DNA of 64,000 bases, from contig CM029664.1 of assembly GCA_017311315.1 (NCBI GenBank), positions 45,352,510 through 45,416,509 of the forward strand. Direction: 5' to 3'. Both the position numbers and the translations under genes were made by a program. Below are positions 23,778 through 37,198 of the stretch, in pieces. The stretch's first letter is position 1, and every line of letters begins with the position of its first letter. Source of the DNA: Dendrocalamus latiflorus (taxonomy: Eukaryota; Streptophyta; Magnoliopsida; Poales; Poaceae). The notes beneath the pieces were generated by a model that was given only the letters and a program-made list of their open reading frames with translations, was not told the DNA's origin and searched no databases.

Positions 23778-24565
23778 CGACAAATTTCTGTCAGAAATAA
23801 TCATGACTTGGTCATGTAGAAACCGAGTCACGGGGAGTCTCTGCATGATCCCGTGCTGTTAGTGGGCCAAGTTGTGCGCTGAGACGCGCTTTGTTCAAAT
23901 CGTGCAAGTGTGGCACTTTTCCTTCTTTCTGTTAGTTGAGTCGTTTCAGTTCAATGCACGTGTTTTGCTAAAAAAATATATATTATAGCAAAAAAATTCA
24001 ATCATCATCGTTAGACTTGGCATGTTGCTTGCCTACGCTCGGCCAAACTTCACCCAACTGACGTTGTTCCACCACTCACGAGCCCTGGCCATGCTGCTTG
24101 CTCTCTTTACCACATTTTGTTAGCTGCCTCACCCACACCTATCAACCGTGTAGATTGTTTGTGGGCTCTCCTCACACCATCATATTTTGTGTTACTTTAC
24201 CTTTGAAATTCTGAGAATGAGCCACTTGGTGTCACTGTTATGGTTTTGATACGGAATCTTTGAACATGTAAATGGAACAAGCTAACATGCTCAATCATGA
24301 TTCCTGAACAATATATTGGCTATCTAGGATCTTGTGGTGCCACATTTGTGTTGATCATAAATTCATGCATGTTTGATGCATTTAAATATCATGCTTTCAT
24401 TTTGTGACATGTTAGATTGTGCCCTATATACATGAAGTGCCAACACAACTGGCTGTCGAGACTAAACCAATTTCTTGATATCATTGTAACACCCAATCGT
24501 AAGGAACATGGCATTTCACCTTTCCTTTTTTTCTTTCAATCCTGATATCATGTGGCTTCGTGAGC
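23778..24565. other. UGT 3' flank, nothing else recognised
   Basis: Untranslated and intergenic sequence after the UGT gene. The first ~20 bases after the stop are shared with the truncated copy at 26335-26678, showing that the copy included the 3' flank. No clear polyadenylation signal was singled out. Confidence 0.4.
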
Positions 24566-24665
24566 GTTCGTATTGGCTTTTTGCTAATAACTTTTGGCTA
24601 TGGCTTACGGTTTTTAGCTTAAAATGAATAGTAGTGGTTGAAAGAAATGACTTTAAGAAGGAGGG

Positions 24666-25947
24666 CCGTTGTGGCTATAGACTAAACAGTAGAGGGGGGA
24701 CTAGAAGAGGAGAGCCAACAGAGAGAGACGATATGTGGGAAATAAGTGGTCCCCTCCCTCATGCCCCTCTTGGGGGTTTATATACATGAGTGGGATACAA
24801 TAAAAAATTACCATTCTACCCCTTAATGATTACATAAAGTAGGGGTACATTGGTATATTTCTTTATATTATTGGACCTATTATATATTGGACTAGTTGCA
24901 AGGCCCAGTCACGAAGACCTCGCGATGTGGTGCCTCAGTGCAAAGACTCTGCGCGAAGACCTCGCGACATGGAGGGCTGGCGCAGAGACCTCGCAAAGTG
25001 GAGACTCGATGCAGAGACCTCACAAAGTGGATCCTTGGCGCAGAGACTCGACCCGAAGACCTCTCGACGTGGAGGGCCAACGTGGAGACCTCACGATGTG
25101 GAGGCCCGGCACGAAGACCTCGTGCGTCAACTTCATGCTGAGGCAAGGTCTACCCAGCAAAGGTGTGTGGAATCCATGCAGACGTACGCAGAGGCCACAC
25201 GAAGTCCTGGGTGCACCTGTGAAAGCACGCGAGGGGAGCCTGCGAAGGCCGCGCGGCGTCGGATGCGGGTGTGCGAGCGGGCTTGGAGTGGAGAAGCAAG
25301 TCCGGTGACACTGGGGCCTCCATGCATGTGCTGAGTAATCACACTAATGACGTGCATGCATACATGTGGTTGACAACCGTACTCGTACATGCAGGGATTA
25401 GCATGTCGCCGTAGAGACTCGACCGAAACCGGACCAAGACCGGCGCCGCGGAGCCCACACTGACTTCGCAGCCGAGGCCGGCATGTCGAAGCAGAGGAAA
25501 CACAGGAGAAACACGCCGGCGCTCAACCCCACAAAGAGGACGAGTAGTTACCTATGATGTTGGCTTAGGCTTGCAATAGCACACACGCACCTGCACGGCT
25601 GGTAGGTTCGTTGTGGTGGTCTCTAGTATCCCTCTTTTCAGTTGGCTCTCTAGCATCCTTCCTTGCGTAGCTTTTTGCGTGGTCCCCACGGACGGCGCCA
25701 ACTGTTGTAGCTACAGAATAAACACTAGAGTGGAGGACTAGAAGAGAGCCAACAAAGAGAGACGATATGTAGGAAATGAGTGATCCCCTCCCTTACGCCC
25801 CTCTTGAGGGTTTATATACATGAGTATGGTAGGATGAAAAATTAACATCTTACCTCTTAATAATTACATAAGGTAGGTGTACACTAGTACACTCATTTAT
25901 ACTATTGGGCCTATTACATATTGGGCCAATTGTAAGGCCCAATCACG
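24666..25947 (-). mobile_element. small non-autonomous LTR retroelement
   Basis: Two related ~243-bp direct repeats, 24667-24911 and 25703-25945, flank about 790 bp of internal sequence. Read on the minus strand, the sequence directly after the right repeat is GTTGGCGCCGTCCGTGGGG, the type of primer-binding region often seen after the 5' LTR of grass gypsy elements, so the element points left. GAGGG occurs at 24661-24665 and 25948-25952 and may be the target duplication, although it sits one to two bases outside the TG...CA ends. Inside there is no gag or pol, only a tandem repeat. The two LTRs differ at many sites, so the insertion is old. Confidence 0.7.
24912..25130. repeat. tandem repeat inside the small LTR element
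   Basis: About six to seven imperfect copies of a ~33-bp unit built around GAAGACCTCGCGA/GAGACCTCGCAAAGTGGA. The reading frames across it are by-products of the repeat. Confidence 0.7.
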
Positions 25948-26334
25948 GAGGGTTGGGCCACCCCTACGGCAAGGGCGCTAGCAGTGCGCAAGTGAGGGAG
26001 AGTTGCGTATACATGACGGGAGCGAGAGTAGTGGGGTGTGTGATGCACCCGTGACCCTCCTGCCTTATTTCCAGAGCGAGACGGTAGTGGGAAGATGGAG
26101 AAACCGTTTCGAAAAGTCAAATGTTCGTATTAGATTTTGGCTTTTCTATGTAAAACCAAAAGCAGAAGCCAATACGAACAGGATAATGTACTACTATGAA
26201 TTACCATTAGCACTATTATCATCAATGAGGTTTTTATGGGTGTTTAATGATGGCCTTTCAAAGTTTCGTTGTTCACGCACCTTCATACCTTTTCATCTTC
26301 TTGCAACAATGTTTAAATTTCATTAAAACATAAC

Positions 26335-26349
26335 CCTCTGGCAATCGAC

Positions 26350-26380
<31 letters not shown>

Positions 26381-26678
26381 CACTAGAGAGCGTCGCGGTG
26401 GGGTTCCTATGCTGTGCTAGCCACTATACGTGGAGCAGAATATGGACAAGGTGTTCATGGTGGAGGACATGGCCGTCACGGTGAAGCTAGAGTGGTATAG
26501 GGCGAGTTTCATCAAGGCGGACGAGGTGAGATTGGTGGTAGAGTCCAAGGAAGGGAGGGAGCTCAGGGCGCAAGTGGCGGCGCAGAAGAAAGAGACGGAG
26601 GCGATGCTAGAGGAAGGAGGCTCGTCACAGGCGGTGTTTGCCCAATTCTTGTTGGATGTGGAGAAGCACCGCAGCTAG
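26335..26678 (+). pseudogene. truncated UGT duplicate, C-terminal end
   Basis: Closely matches the end of the intact UGT gene from within the PSPG box (AFVTHCGWNSALES equivalent) to the stop, and about 20 bp beyond. A frameshift lies between the box and the downstream frame, which reads MDKVFMVEDMAV and ends QFLLDVEKHRS. All sequence upstream of the box is missing and transposon DNA lies directly before it. It is a broken tandem duplicate. Confidence 0.88.
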
Positions 26679-26923
26679 CGACAAATTTCTATCAATGGCA
26701 AATCTACCGCGCGACTACCAGTGCATATGTTACAGCGCGTCACCATTTTAGTCGTCTGATGCTTTTGTGTGCCACGCCACTTGTTGCTTCCACACGCGCT
26801 CGCCTCGGCACAACTCCACTCCGCTCCACTGTCCCTAAGCTCGGCAAACGTGGTACGCGAGTGAACTAAAGCCGCCAGGTTCACCGACGACATGTCGAGG
26901 CTGGCTATGGGGTCAGCCTCACG

Positions 26924-27211
26924 GTGGCGCTCAGCCTTGACCTCTTCGTCACGATCCTCCTCCTCCTAGTCGCAGACATCTTCTGCTTCCACCTCCACCG
27001 TCGTCGCCTCCACGTGGCAATGTCCTGGTCGAAGCTCGGCCCTACGTCGTCCCCGCCGCACACTGCCACAGGCAATGGCACGTCAGTGGCGATGACAATG
27101 CACGAGACCGCGCTCTCCAGCACCCCACCGTTCTATTACGCACATGACATCATGCATGCGCCCAACCCCAAGGACCTCCTCGCCATCCCTAAGCTGGAGA
27201 CCGCCATGTGA
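26924..27211 (+). other. hypothetical 95-residue reading frame with one membrane segment
   Basis: An ORF whose first ~30 residues (LSLDLFVTILLLLVADIFCF) could span a membrane, followed by a basic patch HLHRRR and a region without a recognised domain. The same frame stays open upstream for a few codons, so it may be a remnant of a larger gene. I do not recognise it and there is no supporting context. Confidence 0.2.
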
Positions 27212-28743
<1,532 letters not shown>

Positions 28744-29378
28744 AAATGTATAACCCAGGCAGCGACTCAGGGATCTGGTCGCTACGATGTAAGGTAGAGA
28801 ATGGATTATATGAATGCAAGGAGGATAGAGTTAGTAAGGCAAGGTTGGAAGAAATTAAAAACAATAATAGTAAACAAGAACGTAAATAGGAAATAAGAAC
28901 AGAAATAGTAAAGAATAGTAAAGACTGAATTTAAGACATATGCAGCACACAAAGATAAAAGAAGATATGCTTATGCAGAACTGAAAGATAAACTCACACT
29001 GAAATAAACATGGAAGAAAATGTAAAAGACTGAAAGTAAAGGACAGAATTTAGAGTTAGAATGAAATAATAAAGAACTTAAGTATAGAACTTAAAGAACA
29101 AAATAAAAAGAACATTAGTAATATAACAGAATAACATTAGTAATATAGAAGATAGAATGAAAAGAACATAAAGGAACAAACTCAAATTAAAGAGAGTTTA
29201 GGGATAGAAATCGTTCTTCGTTCATTCATATACCTTGTAGACAGAAGGAATCCTTCTGTGTAGTACACCAGAACTTAGAACTACTACAAGTTTTAGTTAT
29301 ACAAACCCTACTTAGATTTTACACACTTACACTCTTACAATCTTACACTCTTACACACTTAGACTCAAAGATTGAGTC

Positions 29379-29384
29379 TTTATT
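29379..29384 (-). terminator. copy A polyadenylation signal
   Basis: AATAAA on the minus strand about 180 bases downstream of the TATA box, in the same place as in every other copy. In caulimovirids a signal close to the start site is passed over once and used on the second pass, which gives a terminally redundant RNA. Confidence 0.65.
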
Positions 29385-29560
29385 TAGGCTACTACTTATT
29401 TTACACTAGTATGGTAGTGGAGTGGGAGTGGAGTGGTGATCAACTTCCTACTCTAAGCTTGGAGGTATGGAAGGCTTAGAGCCGTATGAGGAGTTGTCTC
29501 AGGAGTGATCCTTTGAGTTCCTCGTAGGAGTGATGCCCTTTGAAGCTTGCCTTCATGCCC

Positions 29561-29568
29561 TTTATATA
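29561..29568 (-). promoter_or_regulatory. copy A viral TATA box
   Basis: TATATAAA on the minus strand, followed by the GGGCATGAAGGCAAGC context shared by all copies. It points leftwards into the TA tract and host DNA, so it does not drive copy A itself. Confidence 0.75.
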
Positions 29569-29819
29569 GGGGTCGCCACCCCTGGGATAAGCATGGGCAG
29601 AGATGCCCCATGATGACGCCTTTTGACTGGCAATATTATTCTTCATGATGACGCTTTACACCTCAGGGAGTCATGATGGAACTTTAGACCTCCGAGAAGA
29701 ATATTCGTCATAATGACACTTTTGACCAGACTGTATTCCATCTGCAATAGTAGATAGTACACATATAATTGTCCTGACAATTGCTCTCGTTGTCGGGAAG
29801 CTTTTGCGAACAATTATAG

Positions 29820-32800
29820 TTATTCGCTGTCTTCATCTACTATCATGGGTGCAGAGGTTGTGCCTTCAATTTCATCTGGTTGGAGTGTATCATACCAACT
29901 TAGCATTTTCTGATATTCCATGCGTATCTTCGTGTCTTCGCCATAATCAATCTTTATTAGGCGTCCAACTCCTTTGTGTATAATACCATTGCCACCACAA
30001 AATATTTTCATGATTTTGTTCTGGAAAACCATCTGACATGTGGTGTCTAGATAGATGCTATCTTCAATTTCCATAGCTTCTTTAAACCATCGCCACTTGT
30101 CATGATTAGTATCCTGAGAAAATAATTCCTTTTGTTCCTCAGTCAGAAAACCAAATGCTTTGGCAGGGAAAGTGAAACATCCTTTAAGAATGTACACATC
30201 ATGCATTGCCAGCCTGACTGGTGATGTAAATCTTGGTGGGATAGTATAGAAGATAATTTTGTATCTTCCCCTGAGAAATTCCATTCTCTTACAAGCTTCC
30301 TTTATTGCAATTCCAAGATCAGACTGAAGAATCTGATCAAGTGTGCCATAGATGATATAGACTAATCCTTGGTCTATAATACTTTGGAGAGAGATATTGT
30401 TATGGGTTTGTGTTTGTAGGCCTTTAAAGAGTTTAAGGTCTATCTCTGCTCTCAAGATAATATATTTGTGGTATGGCTGAACAATTAGTCTCTGATCAAA
30501 GTGGAGGAGTGGAAATATATGGACATTAATTCTGAGGCTTGGGTTAATTACTCTCCCCTCATATAGGTTGATAAAATATTTTTGGAGTTCTGAAAATATT
30601 TTCATTTGTCTCTCATAGTATTTTTTCCAAATTAATTCTTGGATATCTGGGCCTAAGCAAGACAGTGTTTGCTTAGTTTTGAAACTTAACCTGGAAATGA
30701 GAATTTCATGAGTGCTAGGATCATGGAACTCTCTGGAGACAATATTCTCCTTTCTCATTTTATTTTTGTGGCTACAATAATTCTTTCTCTTCATTTTATT
30801 TTTGTGGCTACATGCAATTGGATGACTGCTGTCTGACACAGATAATGCAGTGGTTTTTATTTGTGGAAATGCTGAGAGAAGTTCTCTAACATTTATGTAG
30901 TCGGGAGTTACGGTTATGGTGGATGCATGCTTTTGTTTGTGGAAAGGACCATTGCATGGTGAGCTTGTATCTAAGCTCAATATTTTTGAAACATTTTGTG
31001 ATCTAGTATCTAGATCAAATATTTGCGAACCATCATGAGATCTCTCACAGAGATCTGATATTTTTGAATCATCTGGGGATATTCCACTTGGACCCAATAT
31101 CTTTGAACATTGTGATGGTCTTATGTCAAGACTCATCTTTGAATATTTTGTTGATCTGATACTCAGATCTGATAATTTTGAAGACTCCTTTGATCTGGTA
31201 CCCAGATCCAATAATTTTGAATTGCTAGGTGATCCAGCACCTTGACATGATAATTTTGATGGGCTTCCTTCCTTTTTGGGAAGAATATATTCTGATATTG
31301 AAGCCCCTTCTGTGGGCGCATAATCTGATGATATGGCCTTTGTATCATTAGGCATCATATGATTGAAATAGTAAGCCAGCCCACAGAGTGCATGTGCTTT
31401 CTCCTTACTATTCTTTGTTCGCCAGATTAAATTGAGCAAGCCTTGCTGCAATTCTGTTGCAGGAAAATTATGATTGAACCGCTCAGAATTCCCCTCCCGT
31501 GGTTGGGGTAATTTCCAAGAGCTCATCTGCGTATATCTTTGTTGGGACATGATTCCCCTGTAATGTGACAAAGAGGCAACCAACTGGATTAGTTGATAGT
31601 CATGAAGGATTTGTGCACACATTGCCTTCCTTATATTTTTACTATCATGGATCATGTTTCTTTTGAACAATAATTTGGTAAAAATGTAACATGATATTAT
31701 ATTGCTGAGAATGTAACATGATATTGCATAGTATGACCAATTATATGTTTGTTTTGGGCTGCATGCTTTCATACATATAATATGAGCCAAAACTATTTGA
31801 TAGTGATGTTTTAGCAATAACCCACTATTGTCAATTTGTGAGTCACCCCATAGGCAATTATGGCAAAGATATGAATCATCACATGAGCCAAATTTCTGGT
31901 TAAAGATGTGTTTTTGATCATACCCAAATAAGTTTTTATGGGCTACTCTAAGGAGACAAGACTTTGTAGGTTTTGTCAATCCATTATGAGAAGCATATGG
32001 CTGCATAGAATTTCGTTTTTGGTTCTCATGACTAAAGAGTAAGCTCATAAAATGATCATGACAACCTATATCATGCTTATAATGATTCTCTAGCAACTTG
32101 TTTTGGATGAACACTTCCTTATGCATATTTTGCTCCTCTTTTTGAGGCCAAGACAAGGGAAAAGGATGAGTGTTCTTCAGCTGCGATATATTTATATAAC
32201 TAACACTTTGAATGTTAGTCATGGTTGGCTCAATGGATATCTCATTGACAATATTTTCTTTTCCCGAAGCAATCTCTATAAATTGATTCAATAACGCTTC
32301 TTCGGGTATGGAACAAAATTTTAATTCCAATTCTTGGTTCATGATTTCAAACTTGATACTATCATTTGTCACAAGAAAAGGACGTATCAACGATAAGAAT
32401 GGTGTGCCTAGAATGACTCCTTGTTTTAGATTTTTAACAAGCAAAAAGGAAGTCTTAATAGAAACACCAGAGATGCAAATGAGAACTTCAGGGATTTTGA
32501 AATTGACTTTAAGTTGGTTCCCATCCGCCCCATGAATTTTATGAGTAGATTTTTGAAAATATTTGGAAGGAATAATTCCTTCACGAATACAATTCATATC
32601 AGCTCCTGAGTCAATTAAAGTTTTATATTTGAAGTGAAACCCATCAACAAACTTGTATGATATTTCTACATACCATTTTTGCTTGAAATAGGTTTCTATG
32701 GAGCTAACTATTTCCTTATTGTTCTGAAGAATTTCTTCTTCAGATTCACTCTCAGATTCACTTTGAGTTTCATATTTTCTTTCTTCTTTTCTAGAAATTT

Positions 32801-35800
32801 CTAGAATTTGAATTCTTCTTTGAAGATCATTTAGCACTTCTTTTATATAGTTTTGTTCTTGAAGCAAGTCATTCAAACTCAACTGCTTCTTAGCCTTCTT
32901 ATGATCTTCTACTCTTTGGATGACTTCATCAATAGAGAAGTATTTTTTATGTTGGATATCTTTTACCAACTTCTCTTTGTTAGTTTTTACCCTTGATAAG
33001 AATCTCTCCAAAATAACTTCTTTTTCTTTTGGATCTTGCACCGTATCAAAGGTGTCTAATACAAATTGTTCTAAGTCTGTGAGGACTAGAATATTTTCAT
33101 CAGAGGTATCTTCAGAAACATCTTGCTCACAGCAAGAACATACACTATCTTCACAATGATTAACTTCTGATTTTTCTTCATTTTCAGAACTAGACTCATT
33201 GTCAATATGGTTTAGGATATCTCCTAGTTTTTCCTTAATGTCTTCTGACTCTGATTCTAGCAAAGTTTGGATTTCTTTTTTGATTTTGGATTTAAAGCAA
33301 TTGCTTGCTATATGACCTTTTAGTCCACATTTATAGCATACAATTGGTTTATCATCCTTTTTAGGAGTATTTTTCTTAAGAGGTTTTCGGTGACGCTTCC
33401 TCTTAACATAATAAGTTTCTTTCTTATTATCAATATGATTTTTTCTAAATCTTTTGACATACTTTGTCCTATGTCTTCTTTCATGTTGATCCTCAAATCC
33501 GAATTGATAGCAAAAATCTCCCAATTCCTTTTTCCCAATAATTTTTTGTTTCTTCAGTTGGTCCTTAATTTTAAGGTCATTACAAAGTTCAGCACCTACC
33601 AACTGTATCTTTTGGGTGATTTTGCCTATATCTAGGAATTGATAATTTATACTACCCTCTCCTTCCTTTCTTAAAGAGCTTCTAACTTTTTCAGCAAATA
33701 GAGGAGGTAGTCCTGATATATACTTTTCCTTCCAAAAATCTTGATTAGGCTCAGGAAGAGTATATAATTTTGATAAGAAAGTATCTTTATACCACCTAAA
33801 ATCAGACATAGTCTTACATCTTAGGTTTATCAATTGTTCTCTATTTTTCTCATTGATATCTTGATAATTTCCAGCGAAATGATAGACGATATTATAAACT
33901 AAAGTAGTCAGGGCATCAGAAATGTTACCGACAGGGTTATTATTCGCGTCTACCCGGACTATGGGATTGCCATTTCCATCTATCTTCACTGCATTGAGAA
34001 TTGCTTGCTTCTGATCAGAATCCATGTAGTGATCCCACCAGCCTCTCAATTGACCAGAGAATCCAACAACAATCATTGAGGCTGCTTCTCTTTCTGGATT
34101 ACCACTAGCTATGCAAGCATTAGCATACATAATCATTTGATGGCAAAGGGTAAATATTTGATACTCAGTGTATCCATCTAAATTCCATTCCACAATTTCT
34201 TTGCCATTGAAATATGCCATATTACTAATTTGAGGCCTTTCTTCAAGTTGAAGATCAGCATAAGTTGGTCTAGGATAGTAATTCCTTGTCCTAGCAGTAT
34301 TAGTAATTGGTTTAAAGATCTTATTGACCATATCATTATCTTCTCCATCAGAGATTTGATTAATATTTTTGTTCACCTTTAAGTTGCTTAACTTATTGGC
34401 TAACTCACTAACCAAATCTGTAGAGACTGATGATCCTATTGCCTTTTGTTTCCCTAGCTTTATATTAGGACCTAATATTTGTGGGGTAAACAAAGGAACA
34501 ATAGATCGAGAACTAGATGATTCAGACTGAGAATTAAATGGATAATTTATCTTTACCTCAGCCTTGTTGGTCTTGGATCCTTCCAGGAGAATATTTTCGA
34601 TGCGATCCGTTTGCTGTCCAAGAGCATGTAAAGATATGTTTGCATAATTTTGTTGTTCCACTAGGTGTCCTATGTGTTCAACTTTTACAGGATCACCATA
34701 AGTGGTTTTAGAAATATTTTTTAATGGAGATGCTTTGGAGCTTTCTCCCTGAGTATTATTTGGAAGTTGGATAGATTCAAAAGGAGGATGAACCGACTCT
34801 TCAATCTTTCCACCAGAGGTTTTCCATTCTTTTGAGACCTTTTTGATAACATTTAAGTCATCAGATTTGGTTTCTTTTGAACGGATTTTAGAGTATTTAC
34901 TTCAGACTTTAGTTTGGCTAATTCGGACTTTAACTCTTCTAGGTCTGACTTAGGCTCTAACTTAGGCTCAGTTTTGGATTTGGTTTTGATTTACTCTTTG
35001 ATTTACTCTTTGGCTTGAAGAATTCTTCCAGATGTATGATCTGGCTATTCTCATACCATTCAAAGAAGTAAATATGTCTTTTTTGCTCTTTCATCTCTTT
35101 GTACCAAATCTCTGTTATTTTCTTAACATAAGGATTGTCTACATTTTTGTAGTACCTTTCGCACTTAATCTTATTTTCAGGAAGATCAAGATTTCTTCTA
35201 AGGAGATCCTTATCGATTTCAAACTCATGATCTTCTTCCTCTATAACATTGATCTCAAAATCTGAGATTGAGGGCTCATATTGATTATCCTTATCCTCAT
35301 AAGTAGCATAGACAATATTATTTGGTTTTAGTTGTGGTCTATTGTCTAGGTGAAATGAGGGTCTTGATTGGATAAAGATTGTCCTTTTTGAGGAGAATGT
35401 TATTTCAACATCTCCATCTGGTGTTTCAGCCAGAGATTCTAATTCATTTTGTTGAGTAGCTTTTGGCTCAACAGCTTGTAGGAGAGTCCACTTCTCTGGA
35501 AGTGTTATCTCATCCCACTTCAAGGTTTTGGGAGTAATAATATGATTTCTAGGATTGGCTTGAAGAAGTGTGGTCAAACCTTTGGGTGTATTCTGTTTTG
35601 CACAAGGAGCTAACGTGGTCATGGCTTTGTAATAGATCCTATATGTCACTGAAATGTTTTCACTTCCAGGTTCAAGATCAAAGCCAGATGTTTGTAAGCT
35701 CAAGGTCAGAACCTTATGGAGATTTAAGTCTGAAAGAGATACAGAAAAGTCTGGGAAAGTGTTGAAGAACACAGGACCATTACTAAGACTAGCTTCAACC

Positions 35801-36240
35801 ATTCCTAGCAAAGAGTCCTTAAACTTTTTATTTCTGCAATCTCTTAGGCAAGCCAACACAGAAATATTTAAACCTCTTCGAGTTAATGATCTAATAGCCA
35901 CTTGTACTAGACCAAAATGTATATAATGAAATTGAGGTTTTGCTCTGATATGATTGATTTCTTTTTCAGAAAGAAGATGAAGAGTTTCATGCAAAGAGCT
36001 AATAGGAAGAGTTTTTTCTATAGTTTTTATATAATAATCAGAACGAAGGGAAAACGTGCCTATATGATATATATCTCTAACATTAACCTTAGGTACTTTC
36101 CAGTTTGCAATACTTTGCTCTATATCCTCAAAGCAAACAGACGAAGCATTCTTAACCGACATCGTTTTGATAGACCTATCATTACTGCCAGAGGCTTCCA
36201 GACGGTCAGTTACACCAAGAGACCTGGCTAACCAAGACAT
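29820..36240 (-). pseudogene. copy A polyprotein (MP-CP-PR-unknown), two frameshifts
   Basis: Begins at ATG 36240 (MSWLARSLG). Movement-protein, linker, coat, zinc-knuckle and protease regions are as in copy D and almost identical to it. Two single-base deletions in T runs, at about 34984-34987 and 34866-34868 (each one T shorter than in the sister copies), put the upstream and downstream parts in different frames: the upstream part ends at 34957 and the rest reads on from about 34860 to 29820. Copy A keeps the nine residues missing from copy D. Its Cys-rich segment has a single short unit, and its C-terminal third belongs to a sequence type clearly different from B/C and from D. No reverse transcriptase or RNase H motifs are present. 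Confidence 0.9.
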
Positions 36241-36599
36241 CTTGTACGAAGATAAAAGAGATAGGATAGGTAGTCTTTCTAGTCTACGGCAGGGAAAATC
36301 CCACAATAAAGATCAACCTTTTGGATAGACGGTTTCTAGACAACGACAGGGCAGAACCCTTAATTCCGATCGACCTATACCCCTTACAGGCTTACGCAGA
36401 CAACGATTTCCACCACTTACTGCGCTCTCTTGACGACTTATCGGGCCACGCGACTTCACGCTCACCTGCTCAGGGCTTTGGGACCTACGCGACTCAGCGT
36501 ACCGCCACACCAACCGGGATCTCCGCGACTACTGCTCACCACCCGCACCCCTCTCCCCCCCTTCGGAGAAGATGGCTTGGGGAGCCTGGCACCCCCAGA

Positions 36600-36613
36600 T
36601 GGCTCTGATACCA
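36600..36613 (-). promoter_or_regulatory. copy A primer-binding site (tRNA-iMet)
   Basis: TGGTATCAGAGCCA on the minus strand, the standard caulimovirid site complementary to the 3' end of plant initiator tRNA-Met. It lies 360 bases upstream of the copy A start codon. Confidence 0.93.
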
Positions 36614-36838
36614 AATGTATAACCCAGGCAGCGACTCAGGGATCTGGTCGCTACGATGTAAGGTAGAGAATGGATTATATGAATGCAAGGAGGATAGAGT
36701 TAGTAAGGCAAGGTTGGAAGAAATTAAAAACAATAATAGTAAACAAGAACGTAAATAGGAAATAAGAACAGAAATAGTAAAGAATAGTAAAGACTGAATT
36801 TAAGACATATGCAGCACACAAAGATAAAAGAAGATATG
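36614..36838 (-). repeat. terminal redundancy of copy A
   Basis: Repeats the distal intergenic sequence also present at about 28746-28971 in the same orientation. It contains no TATA box, since that lies further into the region, so copy A has no promoter of its own upstream. Confidence 0.85.
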
Positions 36839-36880
36839 CAAATGAGAACTTCAGGGATTTTGAAATTGACTTTAAGTTGG
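36836..36880. other. 45-bp filler at the A/B head-to-head junction
   Basis: The stretch from ATGCAAATGAG to TTTAAGTTGG matches 32473-32517, part of the protease-coding region, in the same orientation. It is inserted between the copy A terminal redundancy and the copy B leader. ATGC is shared with the left side and G bases with the right side, the pattern of template switching or end joining with filler DNA. Confidence 0.88.
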
Positions 36881-37198
36881 GGGGGAGAGGGGTGCGGTGG
36901 TGAGCAGTAGTCGCGGAGATCCCGGTTGGTGTGGCGGTACGCTGAGTCGCGTAGGTCCCGAAGCCCTGAGCAGGTGAGCGTGAAGTCGCGTGGCCCGATA
37001 AGTCGTCAAGAGAGCGCAGTAAGTGGTGGAAATCGTTGTCTGCGTAAGCCTGTAAGGGGTATAGGTCGATCGGAATTAAGGGTTCTGCCCTGTCGTTGTC
37101 TAGAAACCGTCTATCCAAAAGGTTGATCTTTATTGTGGGATTTTCCCTGCCGTAGACTAGAAAGACTACCTATCCTATCTCTTTTATCTTCGTATAAG
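36881..37198 (+). other. copy B 5' leader, primer site lost
   Basis: Leader sequence identical in type to those of the other copies but starting about 60 bases inside, so the primer-binding site is missing. There is no ATG before the start codon. The frame of the polyprotein is open for 22 codons upstream of the ATG. Confidence 0.85.

Larger units (their letters stand above)
24566..26179. mobile_element. fold-back/TIR transposon with nested LTR element
   Basis: The left end GTTCGTATTGGCTTTTTGC (24566) matches the complement of the right end GAAGCCAATACGAAC (to 26179). A third terminus-like copy, GTTCGTATTAGATTTTGGC, lies at 26122, so the right end itself can fold back. No transposase is present, which indicates a non-autonomous DNA element. 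A small LTR element lies inside it. No clear target duplication was found. Confidence 0.55.

Noticed and set aside
22456..23800. Alternative long frames inside the UGT gene
   Set aside because: They are out-of-frame shadows caused by the high GC content at third positions.
36313..37126. Open frames of 60-114 codons in the viral leaders, on both strands
   Set aside because: They recur in all copies because the leader is GC-rich; those in transcript sense have no ATG and none shows a domain.
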